Assembly (NCBI GenBank): GCA_027922465.2 | Contig: BQMF02000303.1 | Span: 476,795 to 540,794, forward strand | Length of the DNA stretch: 64,000 nucleotides | Source: Turritopsis dohrnii | Lineage: Eukaryota; Cnidaria; Hydrozoa; Anthoathecata; Oceaniidae | Reading direction: 5' to 3' | In this document: one piece after another, positions 1 to 11,021 of the stretch | Layout: every line of letters begins with the position of its first letter | How positions within the stretch are numbered: position 1 is the stretch's first letter | Made by a program: the position numbers and the translations under genes | The notes under the pieces: model-generated | Seen by the model: only the letters and a program-made list of their open reading frames with translations | Told to the model about the DNA's origin: nothing | The model's database searches: none

Positions 1-134
1 ACAACATGGTTACATTTTTGAGTTGCGATTCTAGGATTTATTTTTTCGTCACGGGGTATTTACACGGGTATGGTGGATTTGACCTAATGTTTTCGAAGTT
101 AAGTTCGGTAAAAAGTTTTACCCGGGATACTAGT
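1..134. repeat. Tail of a large tandem-repeat unit
   Basis: This is the right-hand end of a unit whose complete copies follow. It ends in the shared boundary sequence 'cccgggatactagt', preceded by a small palindrome (gtaaaaag/ttttac). The same end sequence closes the units at 2657, 4671 and 21404, and a diverged form closes 23069. No gene is visible. Confidence 0.75.
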
Positions 135-2657
135 CTTATTATACTAATTCGCGATTGTGCATCCGGTTTTTATTTTAGAGAGTGACATATTTGTTTTTTT
201 TTCACGGTCAAAACCTTCTTATTTTTTCCCTTTTTGTCGTAAAACCACGCAGCGGCGACAGACACTTTTTTTGATTTTCCGCGATTAGTATATGCTCCTC
301 CGTTTTGTTATTTTTGGTTTGCGCAGTGGAAATCAGCCGAAAAACGTCTTTGGAGGAGTGCGAGCAATGCAATTTCTTCGTTCGAAATTTGTCAACGATC
401 ATTTCGTGAGCAAGAAACTTCGCGAAGAAGACGTGTTTCTTTTTGTATATTTTTCAATTGAAATTTGATTGTTTTAGGCAGCAAATCGACGAAAGAACTG
501 ACGAAGAAACACAGGTTTGTATGCACGAAGGTATTGTTATTATTATAAAACGTTTTGCTAAACTTTTACTCTTATTAATAAAACAACACGGGTAGCAAGT
601 GAGTTAGTTATTTGTTTACAATGAAAAATCATATTTAGATATACAGAAGAAGTGCAGTGAAGTTTTTAAAAGATAAGCTGCAGAAAGATCGAACGATTAA
701 TAAAAGAACAGGCAGCAGCATGTGTGTAAGTGATTAGTTAGCAGGTAGCACACATGCGTACGTAGGTGAGTTTTTGAACAGATGTTTGTTTTTTTTTATA
801 TAGGTTTTTTCAGATGAAAACCAAATGAAGAACGAGTGGAAGAAAGTCGTGCTGATTTTACGAATTTCTTTTTATAGTTATCAAATAGTTATGGGAGTGC
901 AGCAGTACAGAAGTAGTGTAGATGAAGTTGAAGAAAGGATGATGTTTATTTACATTGGTGAAAATGGTTTTACTTTTTTTCGGTGGAAAATTGTTTGGAA
1001 AAGATATAAAGTAATATACGTAAGTACATGAGTCAAACGGATTTAATAAATACAGCGTTAAAAGAGAATAAAAACAGAGTTAAAACGATCAGATCATAAA
1101 GATGCAGGTCCTACACTAGCCAGTCCTACACGAGCAGTTACTGATTTGTTTTGGTAACGAACTGTTCCTTATTTTATTTATTTCAAAATGGCTCCACAGT
1201 TATGAAGTTACGAAGAAAGCATTTTTATGTCTTTCACTGTATAAAAATGGTAGTGAAATTGCAGTAGAAAACAAATAGAAAGTGTATGTTTACAATAGGA
1301 AAGTATGCTGGAAAGTTAATCGAGTGTTATTAATTTGTTTACAGGTATGAAATATAGAAAGTAAAAGAGTTTAGAAGTGTTTGATAATGGCAGCAGAGCA
1401 TGATCAATATTGTTGTTTACTATCATGGGCGATGATGTGAATTGGTATTGAAAGGTAAAGTTAAAATAGTATCTATTTAGTTAAAACACAGTTAGTATTA
1501 GTGGATAAATAAAGGATAAGAGGGATGTTTACTGTTGTGTTTTGAATTTTCCAGCGCAGAGGAGGAGCTTTGAACTGGAAATAAAAAATGGCTCCACGAA
1601 TGTTTTCATATGTTAAAAATTTTTCAGCTATACTAATTCTGTCATTACGTTTGTGTTTTTAATTATTATTTTTAAGGTTAATATATTTTCAAAGTTTCTT
1701 TTACTTTGTTTTGTTTTTCTTTAGATTTCGTCATAGCGCATGATTAGGTTTTTTGTATGTTTTTTGAATGTTTTCATCTGTTAAGTAGAAATGAGAGAAG
1801 AATGGATTATGTAATTTAAATGACTGTGCAATGAAACTATCCTACAAAAAATAAGCGTTGTTGGCTGTATTTTTCTTAAGTTTATATTTTATCGCGTTTA
1901 TGCATATTTTGTGTTATGGTAATCGTTTACGTACTATGCCTAGGTATATAACTTTGGCTGTATGATTTTATTTGTGACTTTTTATCTTCTGTGTAAATTT
2001 TTGTTCTTAGTTATTGTTTTTAGGATAAATGCGTACTTGAATTTCCTTTTTTTTTTTTGTTTTTTGTTTTGTTTTTTTTATTTTCGGTATTACAATTGAA
2101 ATATTATTCTTTTAGGCAATAATAAAAAAAGCACAAAGAAATGAAACTCATGGTTTTAATCATGATGTTGATGGTTTTGGGAAGAACTAAATATATCATT
2201 TCAAAAATTCATTAATGGTTGCAGTCCAGTAGTAACTTTTGAACAAAAGAAAAAGTTGGAAGGTATCATTTTTGTAATATTATTCAATGTTTGGTTTTGT
2301 ATGTCTGGGTTAACGGTTCTGAGTTATATATTGCGTTTTTTTACATTAAAGTTACTTCTCTTCTGCGTATGAATATATATTCTGAGCCATGTTGCTATTT
2401 GTTTCTGTTTTAAATTTTCTGAATGTAAGAAATGAATTAAAAAATTAATGCCTGAAAAGAAACTTTTGCAAGAGTTAAATTCTGCGACACAACGCATACT
2501 GAACAAGGGTGGCGAGCGACGCCGCCTGGGATGTTTTTGAGTTGCGATTCTATGATTTATTTTTTCAACATGGGGTACGTACACGCAGGGAATGGTGGAT
2601 TTGACCTAATGTTTTCGAAGTTAAGTTCGGTAAAAAGTTTTTACCCGGGATACTAGT
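135..2657. repeat. Large tandem-repeat unit 1 (2.5 kb)
   Basis: The unit begins 'cttattatactaattcgcg' and ends 'gggatactagt'. It is nearly the same over its length as the remote unit at 18786-21404. It contains many splice-like borders (tttatttttag, gtaagt-like) and short stretches that stay open in several copies, for example 290-480 (reading EISRKTSLEECEQC in better preserved copies) and 2116-2262. Motifs like 'aaaatggctccac' recur inside it (about 1188 and 1588). No long open frame survives. It is best described as a duplicated, decayed multi-exon unit of unknown origin, possibly a transposon or a gene copy. Confidence 0.65.
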
Positions 2658-4671
2658 CTTATTATACTAATTCGCGATTGTGCATCCGGTTTTTATTTTA
2701 GAGAGTGACATATTTGTTTTTTTTTCACGGTCAAATCCTTCTTATTTTTTCCCTTTTTGTCGTAAAACCACGCAGAGACGAGAGACACTTTTTTTGATTT
2801 TCCGCGATTAGTATATGCTCCTCCGTTTTGTTATTTTTGGCTTGCGCAGTGGAAATCAGCCGAAAAACGTCTTTGGAGGAGTGCGAGCAATGCAATGTTA
2901 ATCGTTCGAAATTTGTCAACGATCATTTCGTGAGCAAGAAACTTCGCGAAGAAGACGTGTTTCTTTTTGTATACGAATATTTTAATTTAAATTTGATTGT
3001 TTTAGGTAGTTTCTGCGAAAAAACGTATTGTGAAGATTGAACTAACAAGTGTGGAAGCAAATCGACGAAAGAACTGAAAAAAATTTAAGTTTCGGGATCG
3101 TTTTCTTTTCGGGTTTATCAAGTAGAGTACATTATTGTTTACAGTGCAGAATGTACAAGAATCTTTTACTTATTTACTAACTTTACTTATTATAATACCT
3201 TTCCTTTTTTGTTTCTAGAACTTAAAAACGGATGCCTGCAGAAAGATCTTTACTCAGGTAAAATGTTTTTGTTTTTTTATCGTTTTCGTTGAGCTACCAC
3301 TTCGTAGAGAATTAATTAAGAAGTGGACATAAATATACGAAAAACTGATTGTTTTCTTCGTTAGCATATCAGTACAGAAAGACGAAAAAGAAAGAAAAAC
3401 TTTACGGGGCGAATAACTTGGATGTGGTGGAGCATCGTTGTTATTGTTAACAACAGCATGCTTAGCAAAGGTGATGTTACTTATTATTATTCTGTATTAT
3501 TATATTGTTCTGTTATTTACAAAAACAAAAATGGTTCCAGAGTTGTGACCATGAGGCAAGCGTAAGCTGTTGCTGTTGAAAGGCTCTGGCTGTAGCTACA
3601 TCATACATGATCTTTATAGATTTTATTCATTTAAGCGTATTTTTACTTTTTAAATGTGATTATAGTGTCTTCTTCTGCATGGTTTATTCATTTAGATTTG
3701 TTCCTTTTTCACAAGAAAGAAAGTAAAAACAAATAAACGTCATTTAGGAAAGTATCATCTTTATATTATGAGTTTGGGAATACTTGGGTATTTAGTTTGA
3801 TCATGTTCTTCTTCGTCATCCAGCTAATAATTATTCACTGTTGTTTCATGTGTAATGTATCTCTGTCTGACTTTCCGACTATTATCAGCATCATAATTTG
3901 AATTTGTTTTTGATAATGCTCCCAGTGGATGTATATACCTGTATTTGTTTATGCGACATTCTAATTCATGGAATTTTTCTTATTTTTTTATTTTTTCATG
4001 TTAATGCATTATTTTGTGTTATGGTAATCGTTTACGTACTATGCCTGGGTAATTAACTTTGGCATTATGATTTTATTTATTTGTGACTTCTGGGTGTAAA
4101 TTTTTGTTCTTAGTTATTGTTTTTAGGATAAATGCGTACTTGAATTTAATTTTTTTTTTCTTTTTTTTTGTTGTTGTTTATTTCAATATTCTTATAGCAT
4201 GATTAGGTTTTCGGTATTACAATTGAAATATTATGCTTTTAGGTAATAATAAAAAAAGCATAAAGAAATGAAACTCATGGTTTTAATCATGACGTTGATG
4301 GTTTTGGGAAGAACAGACTAAATATCATTTCAAAAATTCATTAATGGTTGCAGTCCAGTAGTAACTTTGGAACAAAAGAAAAAGTTGGAAGGTATCAATT
4401 TGTTTTGAATTAACATTTTGTAATGTTTGGTTTCGTATGTCTGGGTAAACAGTTCTGTGTTATATATTGCCATTTTTTTTTTACATTAAAGTTACTTTTC
4501 TTCTGAATACGTATACTGAACATGGGTGGCGAGCACCACCGCCTGGGATGTTTTTGAGTTGCGATTCTATGATTTATTTTTTCGTCACGGGGTACGTACA
4601 CGGGAATGGTGGATTTGACCTAATGTTTTCGAAGTTAAGTTCGGTAAAAAGTTTTTACCCGGGATACTAGT
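2658..4671. repeat. Large tandem-repeat unit 2 (2.0 kb, internally deleted)
   Basis: This is directly adjacent to unit 1 and has the same start and end sequences. It keeps the segment that is open from 2828 to 3040 (a 70-codon stretch with the EISRKTSLEECEQC reading) and a 149 bp exon-like block at 4243-4391 bounded by 'ttttag' and 'gtatca'. It is shorter than unit 1 because parts of the middle are missing or replaced. The sequence after 4671 differs from the flank of the other units, so the array ends here. Confidence 0.6.
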
Positions 4672-5523
4672 CTTAAAAATGAAAACGCGATAATGGTTCA
4701 ATGAGGGTCTCCCTTTTTTTGGCCCACCCTTTAAAAAGTGATGTCGTATATACAAAAAGACGTTTTTACAAAGTGTGGCAGGTATTATAAAGTGTGGCTA
4801 AAGCTTGCAAAACTTTTTTTCGCACACATAAATTCTAAAACACTTCCGAGTCACAGCTTCCATTAAGATACTTGATCTTGTTTCACATGAAAAGATGGTT
4901 ATTTATGTTTTCTATTAAGGAATTGTAATTTGGGTAGCAAAAGATCATATACCATATCAATGTGGCTCCGCATTACTAGTGAAACAACTGTGTTACATAT
5001 CAGCTAACAACATGTCTTGAATAATTTCTTAATCAATCTCTTTTCCAGTGCGTAAATCTCGTGTAACTCCATTGAATGGGTCGTGACTATATTCTTGTAA
5101 TTTTATCACCGAATCTTTAACATTGTCATCATGCATCTTTGCTTCGCTTTCTTTGTGAACTATATTGATGGAAAGTTTAATTTTTTCATTTCAAAATTTG
5201 CATGTGCGTGATTGGTTTCCAACTAATCGTTTACTGATTCAATATCAGAGCTAAAACTTGCCCGATATGGACCTACTTGATTTGACCATTGAATATATCT
5301 GTTATCAAATCACCATTGAAAAGACCGATGCTGTCACACTTCATCCAATGCCTCTTGTTTTTAAAAACAGCTGAATGATCTTCTGTTTTAAATTTTGTGA
5401 AGAAAACATGCTGATATGATAAATATCTGTTTTGGTTTGCGCAATTGAATTCAAGACAAAAGCTTTTACCGTTTACCGCTACCATATGTAAATCAAACTT
5501 TCTTCCTTGAACTGCTCGAACTA
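4672..5523. other. Intergenic, no gene seen
   Basis: About 850 bp of AT-rich sequence between the tandem array and a pogo-like MITE. Open frames on both strands are short and lack recognisable domains. No RNA gene was recognised. Confidence 0.5.
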
Positions 5524-5904
5524 CAGTTGGCCCCCGTTAACTGGACAACGCGCGGGGCCCGGGAAAAACGTCGAGTTAGGCGGGGTCGGGTAGTTTTTTT
5601 GATGTAATATTTTTGTTCTACGCCCCAACCACCCCTATTATTTTGCTTTTATTAGGTTTGGACAGTACCTAGAACAATTAAATAAGAAAAAAAATGTAAT
5701 ATATTTCTTAATTTGAAATATATTTTTATCATATAAATGTCGAGTTTTTTGTCAAGGGACCAAAATATTAATGTCGAGTTAGAAATTTCGAGATAGCGGG
5801 GGAAATTTCCAGTCCAAAACGTCGAATCTGGCGGGACCGAAGGAATTGTGTCGAGTTAGGCGAGTGTCGAGATAGCGAGAGGTCGAGTTAGCGGGAGACA
5901 ACTG
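5524..5904. mobile_element. pogo/Tigger-like MITE (381 bp)
   Basis: The ends are inverted repeats: left 'cagttggcccccgttaact' and right, read in reverse, 'cagttgtctcccgctaact'. Both ends are flanked by TA (5522-5523 and 5905-5906), the target duplication used by Tc1/mariner/pogo elements. The interior repeats 'gtcgagttagcggg'-type motifs. There is no coding capacity, so it must have been moved by a transposase in trans. Confidence 0.75.
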
Positions 5905-5906
5905 TA

Positions 5907-6640
5907 TATGAGACGTTCCGTCCGACTTTTAATAGTGATATTAATTTTAAATTAATAAAACCATAGAAATACCGTATCGTATATCTATGATAAAACCGGG
6001 CATTGTCAAACTAAAAAGATTTGAATTATTGTTCAAAGCACAGTATATACTCGAGCAATAAACATATTTTTCTCTTTCCTTCTAACTACGTCCCGCTTCA
6101 TTAGAATCCAGTGTGGAATCTAAAAATTTAAAATGGAAAATTTTCCGTCCGACATTAAAATAAAACTCCAAATATTTTTTCCCTTGTAATAGGTATTGCC
6201 TTTTTAAGTTTAGTCAGACAAAATAGACCTATAACCGACTCATTAACGCATCAAGCAACAGTTATTTTCTTATCAGTAATTTATTATTGCTATCAGAGTT
6301 ATCGATTTTCCCATCCGATATTTAATTAATAAAAAAACAGACCCGTTTTGTCTTCCGTTGAGTTCCACTTATTTAATAATGTCCACAATGTATTCGTTTA
6401 CCTTTCAAGCTATCATTTTGTGCATCTAAGATACAACAGTTTAATGCGGCTGGACAGAGATATGTAGTGTCCGTCGTTAAGAATTTAGAGCCAATCAGAT
6501 GGCTTCATTTGTCGAGTAAACCCTTTTTGATACCCATACAAAATTTTGCAATTTCGCATTTTTATTGTAAATTTCGCGAGGGAGGTAGCATCACAGTTGA
6601 CATCATCATCTAATTTTCAAACCCTTGACTTTTCTAATTA
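5907..6640. other. Intergenic, no gene seen
   Basis: AT-rich sequence without recognisable coding regions, between the MITE above and the sequence carrying the LINE fragment. Confidence 0.45.
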
Positions 6641-6646
6641 CTTTAG

Positions 6647-7938
6647 GGGCAGAAACTTTCGCGGGAAATTCGCGAAATTGAGGAGAAAAAATACAATTTT
6701 CTTTGTATTTCCAGTAAACCATAGCCACTGTTTCTTCTTCACAATCACGATGACAATTTGCACGATGACAAGGTTTTATGGCCCAAGAGACTAAAGGTCG
6801 GGGTAAAGGAGAACGGCAACGCAAAAAAATTGGAAATTGGATGGAAAAAAAGTTTCGCGAAAACTATAGATCTCCAAGAGCAGATCTTAGGCAAGCATAC
6901 AGCCAATCACGAGGCCAAGACGAAACAACATATAAAGAACGAACGACAACAACAGTTGAAGCAAAATCTTGATACACTGCTCAGTACAATGTCGGAAGAA
7001 GAAAAAAGACGAACAGAAGCAAACAGTCAAAAAGGCATATCCAATTGGCTAACATCTCTGCCAATCAAAGAATATGGTTTCGATCTGTCAAAACAAGAAT
7101 TCAGAGACGCTATTCGCTTGCGTTATGGCTGGACTCCGGAAAGGCTCCCAATAACATGTGCATGTGGATCTCGATTCGACGTGTCACACGCTTTATCATG
7201 CAAAAAAGGTGGATTTGTCACACTACGACATAATGAGCTACGTAACATCACCGCCGATCTTCTAAATGAAGTATGTCACGATGTCAAAGTCGAACCAATG
7301 TTAGGGGAATTAGACGGTGAACAATTGCGCGAAAGAACCGGCAACACAAGCAAAGAAGCGAGATTAGACGTCAGTGCATCAGGGTTCTGGGCTTTTGGTC
7401 AAAGAGCATTTTTCGATATAAGGGTCATAGACCTGAACGCTCAGCGATACAAGAACCAGGAACTCTCGAAGTGCTTCTCAAGAAACGAATCAGAGAAAAA
7501 TCGACGAATGGTGTGATGGCGAAGGAATGCATCATATTCTACAAAAGATTAGTTGAAATGTATGCCGAAAAGAAAAAAAATCGACACCACAAGCTCGATT
7601 CGAACGAAGACGTCATTTTCACTACTCCGCTCAATGATCAGATGCATTCGGGGTTCCAGATCGAGAAAGCCTTGTTCGCTGGAAAATCTGGACCTAATTC
7701 ATCAAACATCGATGATTCAGGACGCCTGAACATAATCATCAGATTTGTTTTATCGATCCAACTATTCGTACTCACGAAGATAAAAGTCATGTAATATATG
7801 TATTATTATAGATAAACTGATGAACGATGTAAACATAAAAAAAAAAAAAAATTCCATAATTTAGCGAGGAAAAACTTTGTGCGAAAAAATATATGCGAAA
7901 AAGGCCAAAAAACGTGAAAATCGAAAAAGTTTCTGCCC
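6647..7938. mobile_element. Segment bounded by 'gggcagaaac' inverted repeats
   Basis: The left edge is 'gggcagaaactttcgcg' and the right edge, reversed, is 'gggcagaaactttttcg'. Both edges are followed inwards by more 'cgcgaaa'-type motifs. A miniature of the same family sits at 13945-13991. I see no convincing target duplication, so the boundaries could be two independent MITE ends rather than one element. The LINE-like reading frame lies inside. Confidence 0.4.
6758..7516 (+). pseudogene. C-terminal fragment of a LINE polyprotein with zinc knuckle and restriction-like endonuclease
   Basis: The 252-residue frame resembles the C-terminal part of the polyproteins of R2/NeSL-type LINEs. It has a conserved block SNWLTSLPIKEYGFDLSK (about residues 95-112) and a CCHC-like knuckle (C134, C136, H144, C148). 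An endonuclease-like region follows (RLDVSASGF near 203-210, FFDIRV near 218-223, with D204 and D220 as plausible PD-(D/E)XK residues). The real start lies upstream and is lost: no reverse transcriptase precedes it. Near 7470 the frame shifts; homologous sequence (about IIFYKRLVEMYAEKK) continues in the frame used from 7471 to 7794, so the copy is broken. The family assignment is from remembered motifs, not from a search. Confidence 0.55.
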
Positions 7939-8111
7939 GCGGAAGAAAGCAAAAGTTTTTCTTGATGTTTGCACAATGCGATCAGTTAAGCTAAGAACCC
8001 ACTATGCAATTCTTTCATGCGCATGCAATGCAATTTATAAATTTTGCAAGCAAAAAAATACTTGTAGTGGGACATGCTCATTTCATATTATATTATATTG
8101 CTTGCAAAGTC

Positions 8112-9380
8112 ATGGATGCTGTTTATATAGCGATAGCGCTGCTTCTAGATGAAGATGATGATATTGAAAAAAGCGTTAACTCGTCGAAAAGAGTTTGGGT
8201 GAAGCCGATCTTAAAAAAACGAAAAAAATTAGGAGTTTTTCATACTCTTTTCCAAGAACTTTTAAATCAAGATTCGCAGGATCTGAAAGACTATATACGT
8301 CTTGATAAATCGCAGTTCAACCAACTTGTTGAAAAACTGTCGACGCGTTTATTAAAAGAAGATACACAATTACGAGAATCCATTAAGCCGGACGAAATGT
8401 GCTGCTTAGCTTTACGCTATTTAGCTAGCGGTGAAACGTTCCGCTCCTTGGGGTTTCAGTTTAGACTTGGCAGAACAACGGTAGCTAGAATAATAAGTGA
8501 AGTAACTGTGGCTATAATAGAAAAATTTGGTCCTGAATTTTTACGCACCCCTAGTACTACTGATGAATGGTTGGAAATATCCCGTAAGTTTGAACTTCGT
8601 TGGAATTTTCCAAATGGTCTAGGCGGAGTTGACGGTAAACACATAGTAATGCAACAGCCTTGGAAATCTGGCTCACACTACAGGAACTATAAAGGGACTG
8701 ACAGCATCATTCTAATGGCGATGATCGGGCCGGAGTACGAGTTCTTATATGCAGACGTTGGAGCTAACGGCCGAAATTCCGATGGTGGCATCTGGGCACA
8801 GTGTTCATTAAAAAAAGCTTTGGAAAATAATACTCTGAATATTCCGAATCCAACCCCATTACCGGGAAGATCAGTTGATACGCCATTTCTATGTACGGGA
8901 GATGATGCGTTTCCTCTTACAAGGTATATGATGAAGCCCTACCCTAATACAGGCCTAACAAAAGAAAAAAGGGTTTTTAACTACCGTCTTTCACGTATGA
9001 GAAGAATATCTGAGAATGGGTTTGGTATTTTGGCTAATAGATGGCGTGTTTTTAGACGACCATTTGCGTTACAGCCAGAAAAAGTCAAAACTATCACTTT
9101 AGCAACAATAGCTCTTCACAATTGGCTTCGAAGTGAAAGTTCTAATGGAAAGGTATATATTCCTATAAGCCTTGCTGATTATGAAGATATTCAGACCGGT
9201 GAAATCATACAAGGCTCCTGGAGACAGGATGACTATCCTGGAACATGGAATCCTTTGTCTAAAACCCGAAGTAATAATCCTAGTAAACAAGCAATTGCAG
9301 TAAGAGAAGAATTTAAAAACTATTTCATGAATGAAGGGTCAGTACCCTGGCAATGGAAGTGTGCAAACGTCGATATTTAA
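8112..9380 (+). CDS. Harbinger transposase (DDE_Tnp_4 nuclease)
   Basis: A 422-residue DDE transposase that would cut and rejoin the element's ends in the nucleus. An N-terminal helical region with a helix-turn-helix-like segment (about residues 95-130, ALRYLASGETFRSLGFQF) precedes the nuclease core. The catalytic triad is visible as D174 in GGVDGKHIV, D264 in CTGDDAFPLT and E301 in RISENGFG..NRW. The frame is also open from an ATG at 8004, but that lies inside the terminal repeat. The ATG at 8112, beginning MDAVYIAIALLLDEDDD, is the more usual beginning. No stop or shift interrupts it. The length is normal for the family. Its partner is the convergent MADF protein, whose gene ends 175 bp away. 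Confidence 0.92.
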   Translation: MDAVYIAIALLLDEDDDIEKSVNSSKRVWVKPILKKRKKLGVFHTLFQELLNQDSQDLKDYIRLDKSQFNQLVEKLSTRLLKEDTQLRESIKPDEMCCLALRYLASGETFRSLGFQFRLGRTTVARIISEVTVAIIEKFGPEFLRTPSTTDEWLEISRKFELRWNFPNGLGGVDGKHIVMQQPWKSGSHYRNYKGTDSIILMAMIGPEYEFLYADVGANGRNSDGGIWAQCSLKKALENNTLNIPNPTPLPGRSVDTPFLCTGDDAFPLTRYMMKPYPNTGLTKEKRVFNYRLSRMRRISENGFGILANRWRVFRRPFALQPEKVKTITLATIALHNWLRSESSNGKVYIPISLADYEDIQTGEIIQGSWRQDDYPGTWNPLSKTRSNNPSKQAIAVREEFKNYFMNEGSVPWQWKCANVDI

Positions 9381-9555
9381 TCCAATTATTGACAAAATGA
9401 AAAATATGTAATATGAACGCTTTTAAGGAACATAACATTACAATATACTTCCAAAAATACAAATTATAACGTATTAAGAAGTGTACATATTGTATAACAA
9501 AAGATAACAAAACATATGAAAATGTAACAAAGTTGTTTATTTTTTCTCTCGCTTT

Positions 9556-10680
9556 TTACTGAAATGAATCGTTTGAATGATTAGAGCTTATTGAACCAGG
9601 TGAAAAGTTGTAATGCTGGTGGTTATAATAAGGATTTTGCATGCTTTGATTTATGTTTGGGAGCGGAGATTGTGCTCTAAAATTTTCATACTCATAGAAA
9701 AGATCCATGATCCTTTTTTTCAACATTGGCCAATGATGGGGTTCACACTGCATTAGGCTGTCTACTACAGTTTTCCCGAAAATATTTGCTCTTTCAAGAA
9801 GTTTTTCTTCACTGGTCATATCAGAAATGGACTTTGATTGAAGGCTTGAAGGTTGAAGGGCTTCAGATGTTGATGGTGAAGAGCCTATTTTAGCTGCCAA
9901 AGCTCTCCATAGTTCTGCTTTCGCAGCTTGCTCTTCATTTAACGAATTTCTCTTTCTCTTTTGGGAAGGCTGTTGGAATGCTGCTTGGTTTTCATCATCT
10001 AATGTAGATATAGACTCATCGGTATTAGTTGTAACATCGATAAAGGTCATCATGGTAAAATACTCCCAATTTGATGTATACAGATCACTTATACCGGAAC
10101 CACTGCATGCAGATGCCTCTTCTCTTTGCTTTTCTCTTTTGTACGTAGTTACCAGATTATGCCAAAAACGTTTAAGCTCTTCTTGGTTAAATTTATCATC
10201 AAAAACTTCCCTGCAAAGTTTTTGCATTAAAACATCTCGTAGATTTCGATCTCTATACTCAGTCAAGTTGTGGTTCCACAAACAAGGGTTACTTTTATAA
10301 AAATCAATTAACATTTCACTTTCACTTTCGTCCAGTTTCACAGCTTTTTTCTTACTACTATTGTTATTATTATTACTTAATTGTTCTTTTAAAAACTGCA
10401 TTTCATCCATAAACCTCCACTTCTTCTTTGGAATAATTCCATCTGTTTCTTTCTTTACTTCTCTAGCATAACTGGTTCTTAATGAGTGAAATGTTTTATC
10501 CAACACTTCTGATGAATATTTTCCTTCAAACAACTGTACTAACTTGTCTTTCGTTGAATTTCGTTGTACTTTATTGTGATAACATGGGTTTTCCGAATTC
10601 CATAGCACAGTATTTTCTTTATAAAAGCTAAGAAGTTGAATTTTTTCTTGATCCGATAACTTGTTGTTATCATCCGCCAT
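9556..10680 (-). CDS. Harbinger accessory DNA-binding protein with two MADF domains and a BESS motif
   Basis: A 374-residue protein. It has two MADF (Myb/SANT-like) domains, about residues 10-95 (IQLLSFYKENTVLWNSENPCY... then FHSLRTSYAREV) and 115-210 (MLIDFYKSNPCLWNHNLTEY... then FWHNLVTTYKRE). Each has the tryptophan/aromatic pattern of the fold. A Ser-rich linker follows, and a C-terminal BESS-like segment (DSLMQCEPHHWPMLKKRIMDLFYEYENF). In known Harbinger elements the accessory protein binds the terminal repeats and brings the transposase into the nucleus; that role here is inferred. The start is the first ATG of the open frame. No breaks are seen. It lies tail to tail with the transposase. 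Confidence 0.88.
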   Translation of the reverse strand: MADDNNKLSDQEKIQLLSFYKENTVLWNSENPCYHNKVQRNSTKDKLVQLFEGKYSSEVLDKTFHSLRTSYAREVKKETDGIIPKKKWRFMDEMQFLKEQLSNNNNNSSKKKAVKLDESESEMLIDFYKSNPCLWNHNLTEYRDRNLRDVLMQKLCREVFDDKFNQEELKRFWHNLVTTYKREKQREEASACSGSGISDLYTSNWEYFTMMTFIDVTTNTDESISTLDDENQAAFQQPSQKRKRNSLNEEQAAKAELWRALAAKIGSSPSTSEALQPSSLQSKSISDMTSEEKLLERANIFGKTVVDSLMQCEPHHWPMLKKRIMDLFYEYENFRAQSPLPNINQSMQNPYYNHQHYNFSPGSISSNHSNDSFQ

Positions 10681-10847
10681 CTTAAAATAACTGATAATAA
10701 AGCTGATGAAAGCGTTTTTATATTGTTTTTGCGTTCTAGATTAAACAAACATTGTTGGTAATGTGCTGCAAACTATGACCCACTACGCAATCATGACAAA
10801 AAACATGTTGCGACGCTAAAAGATTAAAAAATCATTGCGCGCAACGT

Positions 10848-10879
10848 GAAAAAATATCAAATTGATTTGATATTTTTTC
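10848..10879. repeat. Subterminal palindrome of the Harbinger element
   Basis: Two arms of about 15 bp (gaaaaaatatcaaat and its reverse) almost meet. It lies between the MADF start codon and the right terminal repeat, where a promoter or transposase-binding sites would be expected. Confidence 0.6.
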
Positions 10880-11021
10880 TTGTTGCATGCAATGATTTTT
10901 CAACTTTTTTTGTTGCATTGCATGAAAATAAAAACATGCCCCATTGTGCAATTTTATGATTTGCATGCAATGCAACGCGTTGCATTGCACGCGCATTAAA
11001 AAATTGCACAGTGGGTTCTAG

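Larger units (their letters stand above)
7995..11018. mobile_element. Complete PIF/Harbinger DNA transposon (3.0 kb)
   Basis: The element starts 'gaacccactatgcaatt' and ends 'aattgcacagtgggttc', inverted repeats of about 40 bp with a few mismatches, extended by many subterminal 'tgcatgcaatgcaa' motifs. It is flanked by TAA on the left (7992-7994) and TAG on the right (11019-11021). Harbinger elements duplicate a 3 bp TWA target, so one base of the duplication has probably mutated. It encodes the two proteins expected of the superfamily, converging on each other. A 32 bp palindrome (10848-10879) lies near the right end. Both reading frames are open, so the copy is probably young. Confidence 0.9.

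Noticed and set aside
208..402. Minus-strand frames in the tandem units (208-402, 2731-2919)
   Set aside because: They repeat because the DNA is repeated; the plus-strand reading of the same block shows better conservation between diverged units.
2116..2262. Block reading AIIKKAQRNETHGFNHDVDG and KFINGCSPVVTFEQKKKLEG in the tandem units, resembling a CENP-B-type helix-turn-helix region
   Set aside because: The two readings are in different frames in every copy examined, so a transposase assignment cannot be supported.
8004..8111. N-terminal extension of the Harbinger transposase from the ATG at 8004
   Set aside because: These codons lie in the terminal and subterminal repeats and have biased composition; the ATG at 8112 gives the normal family start.
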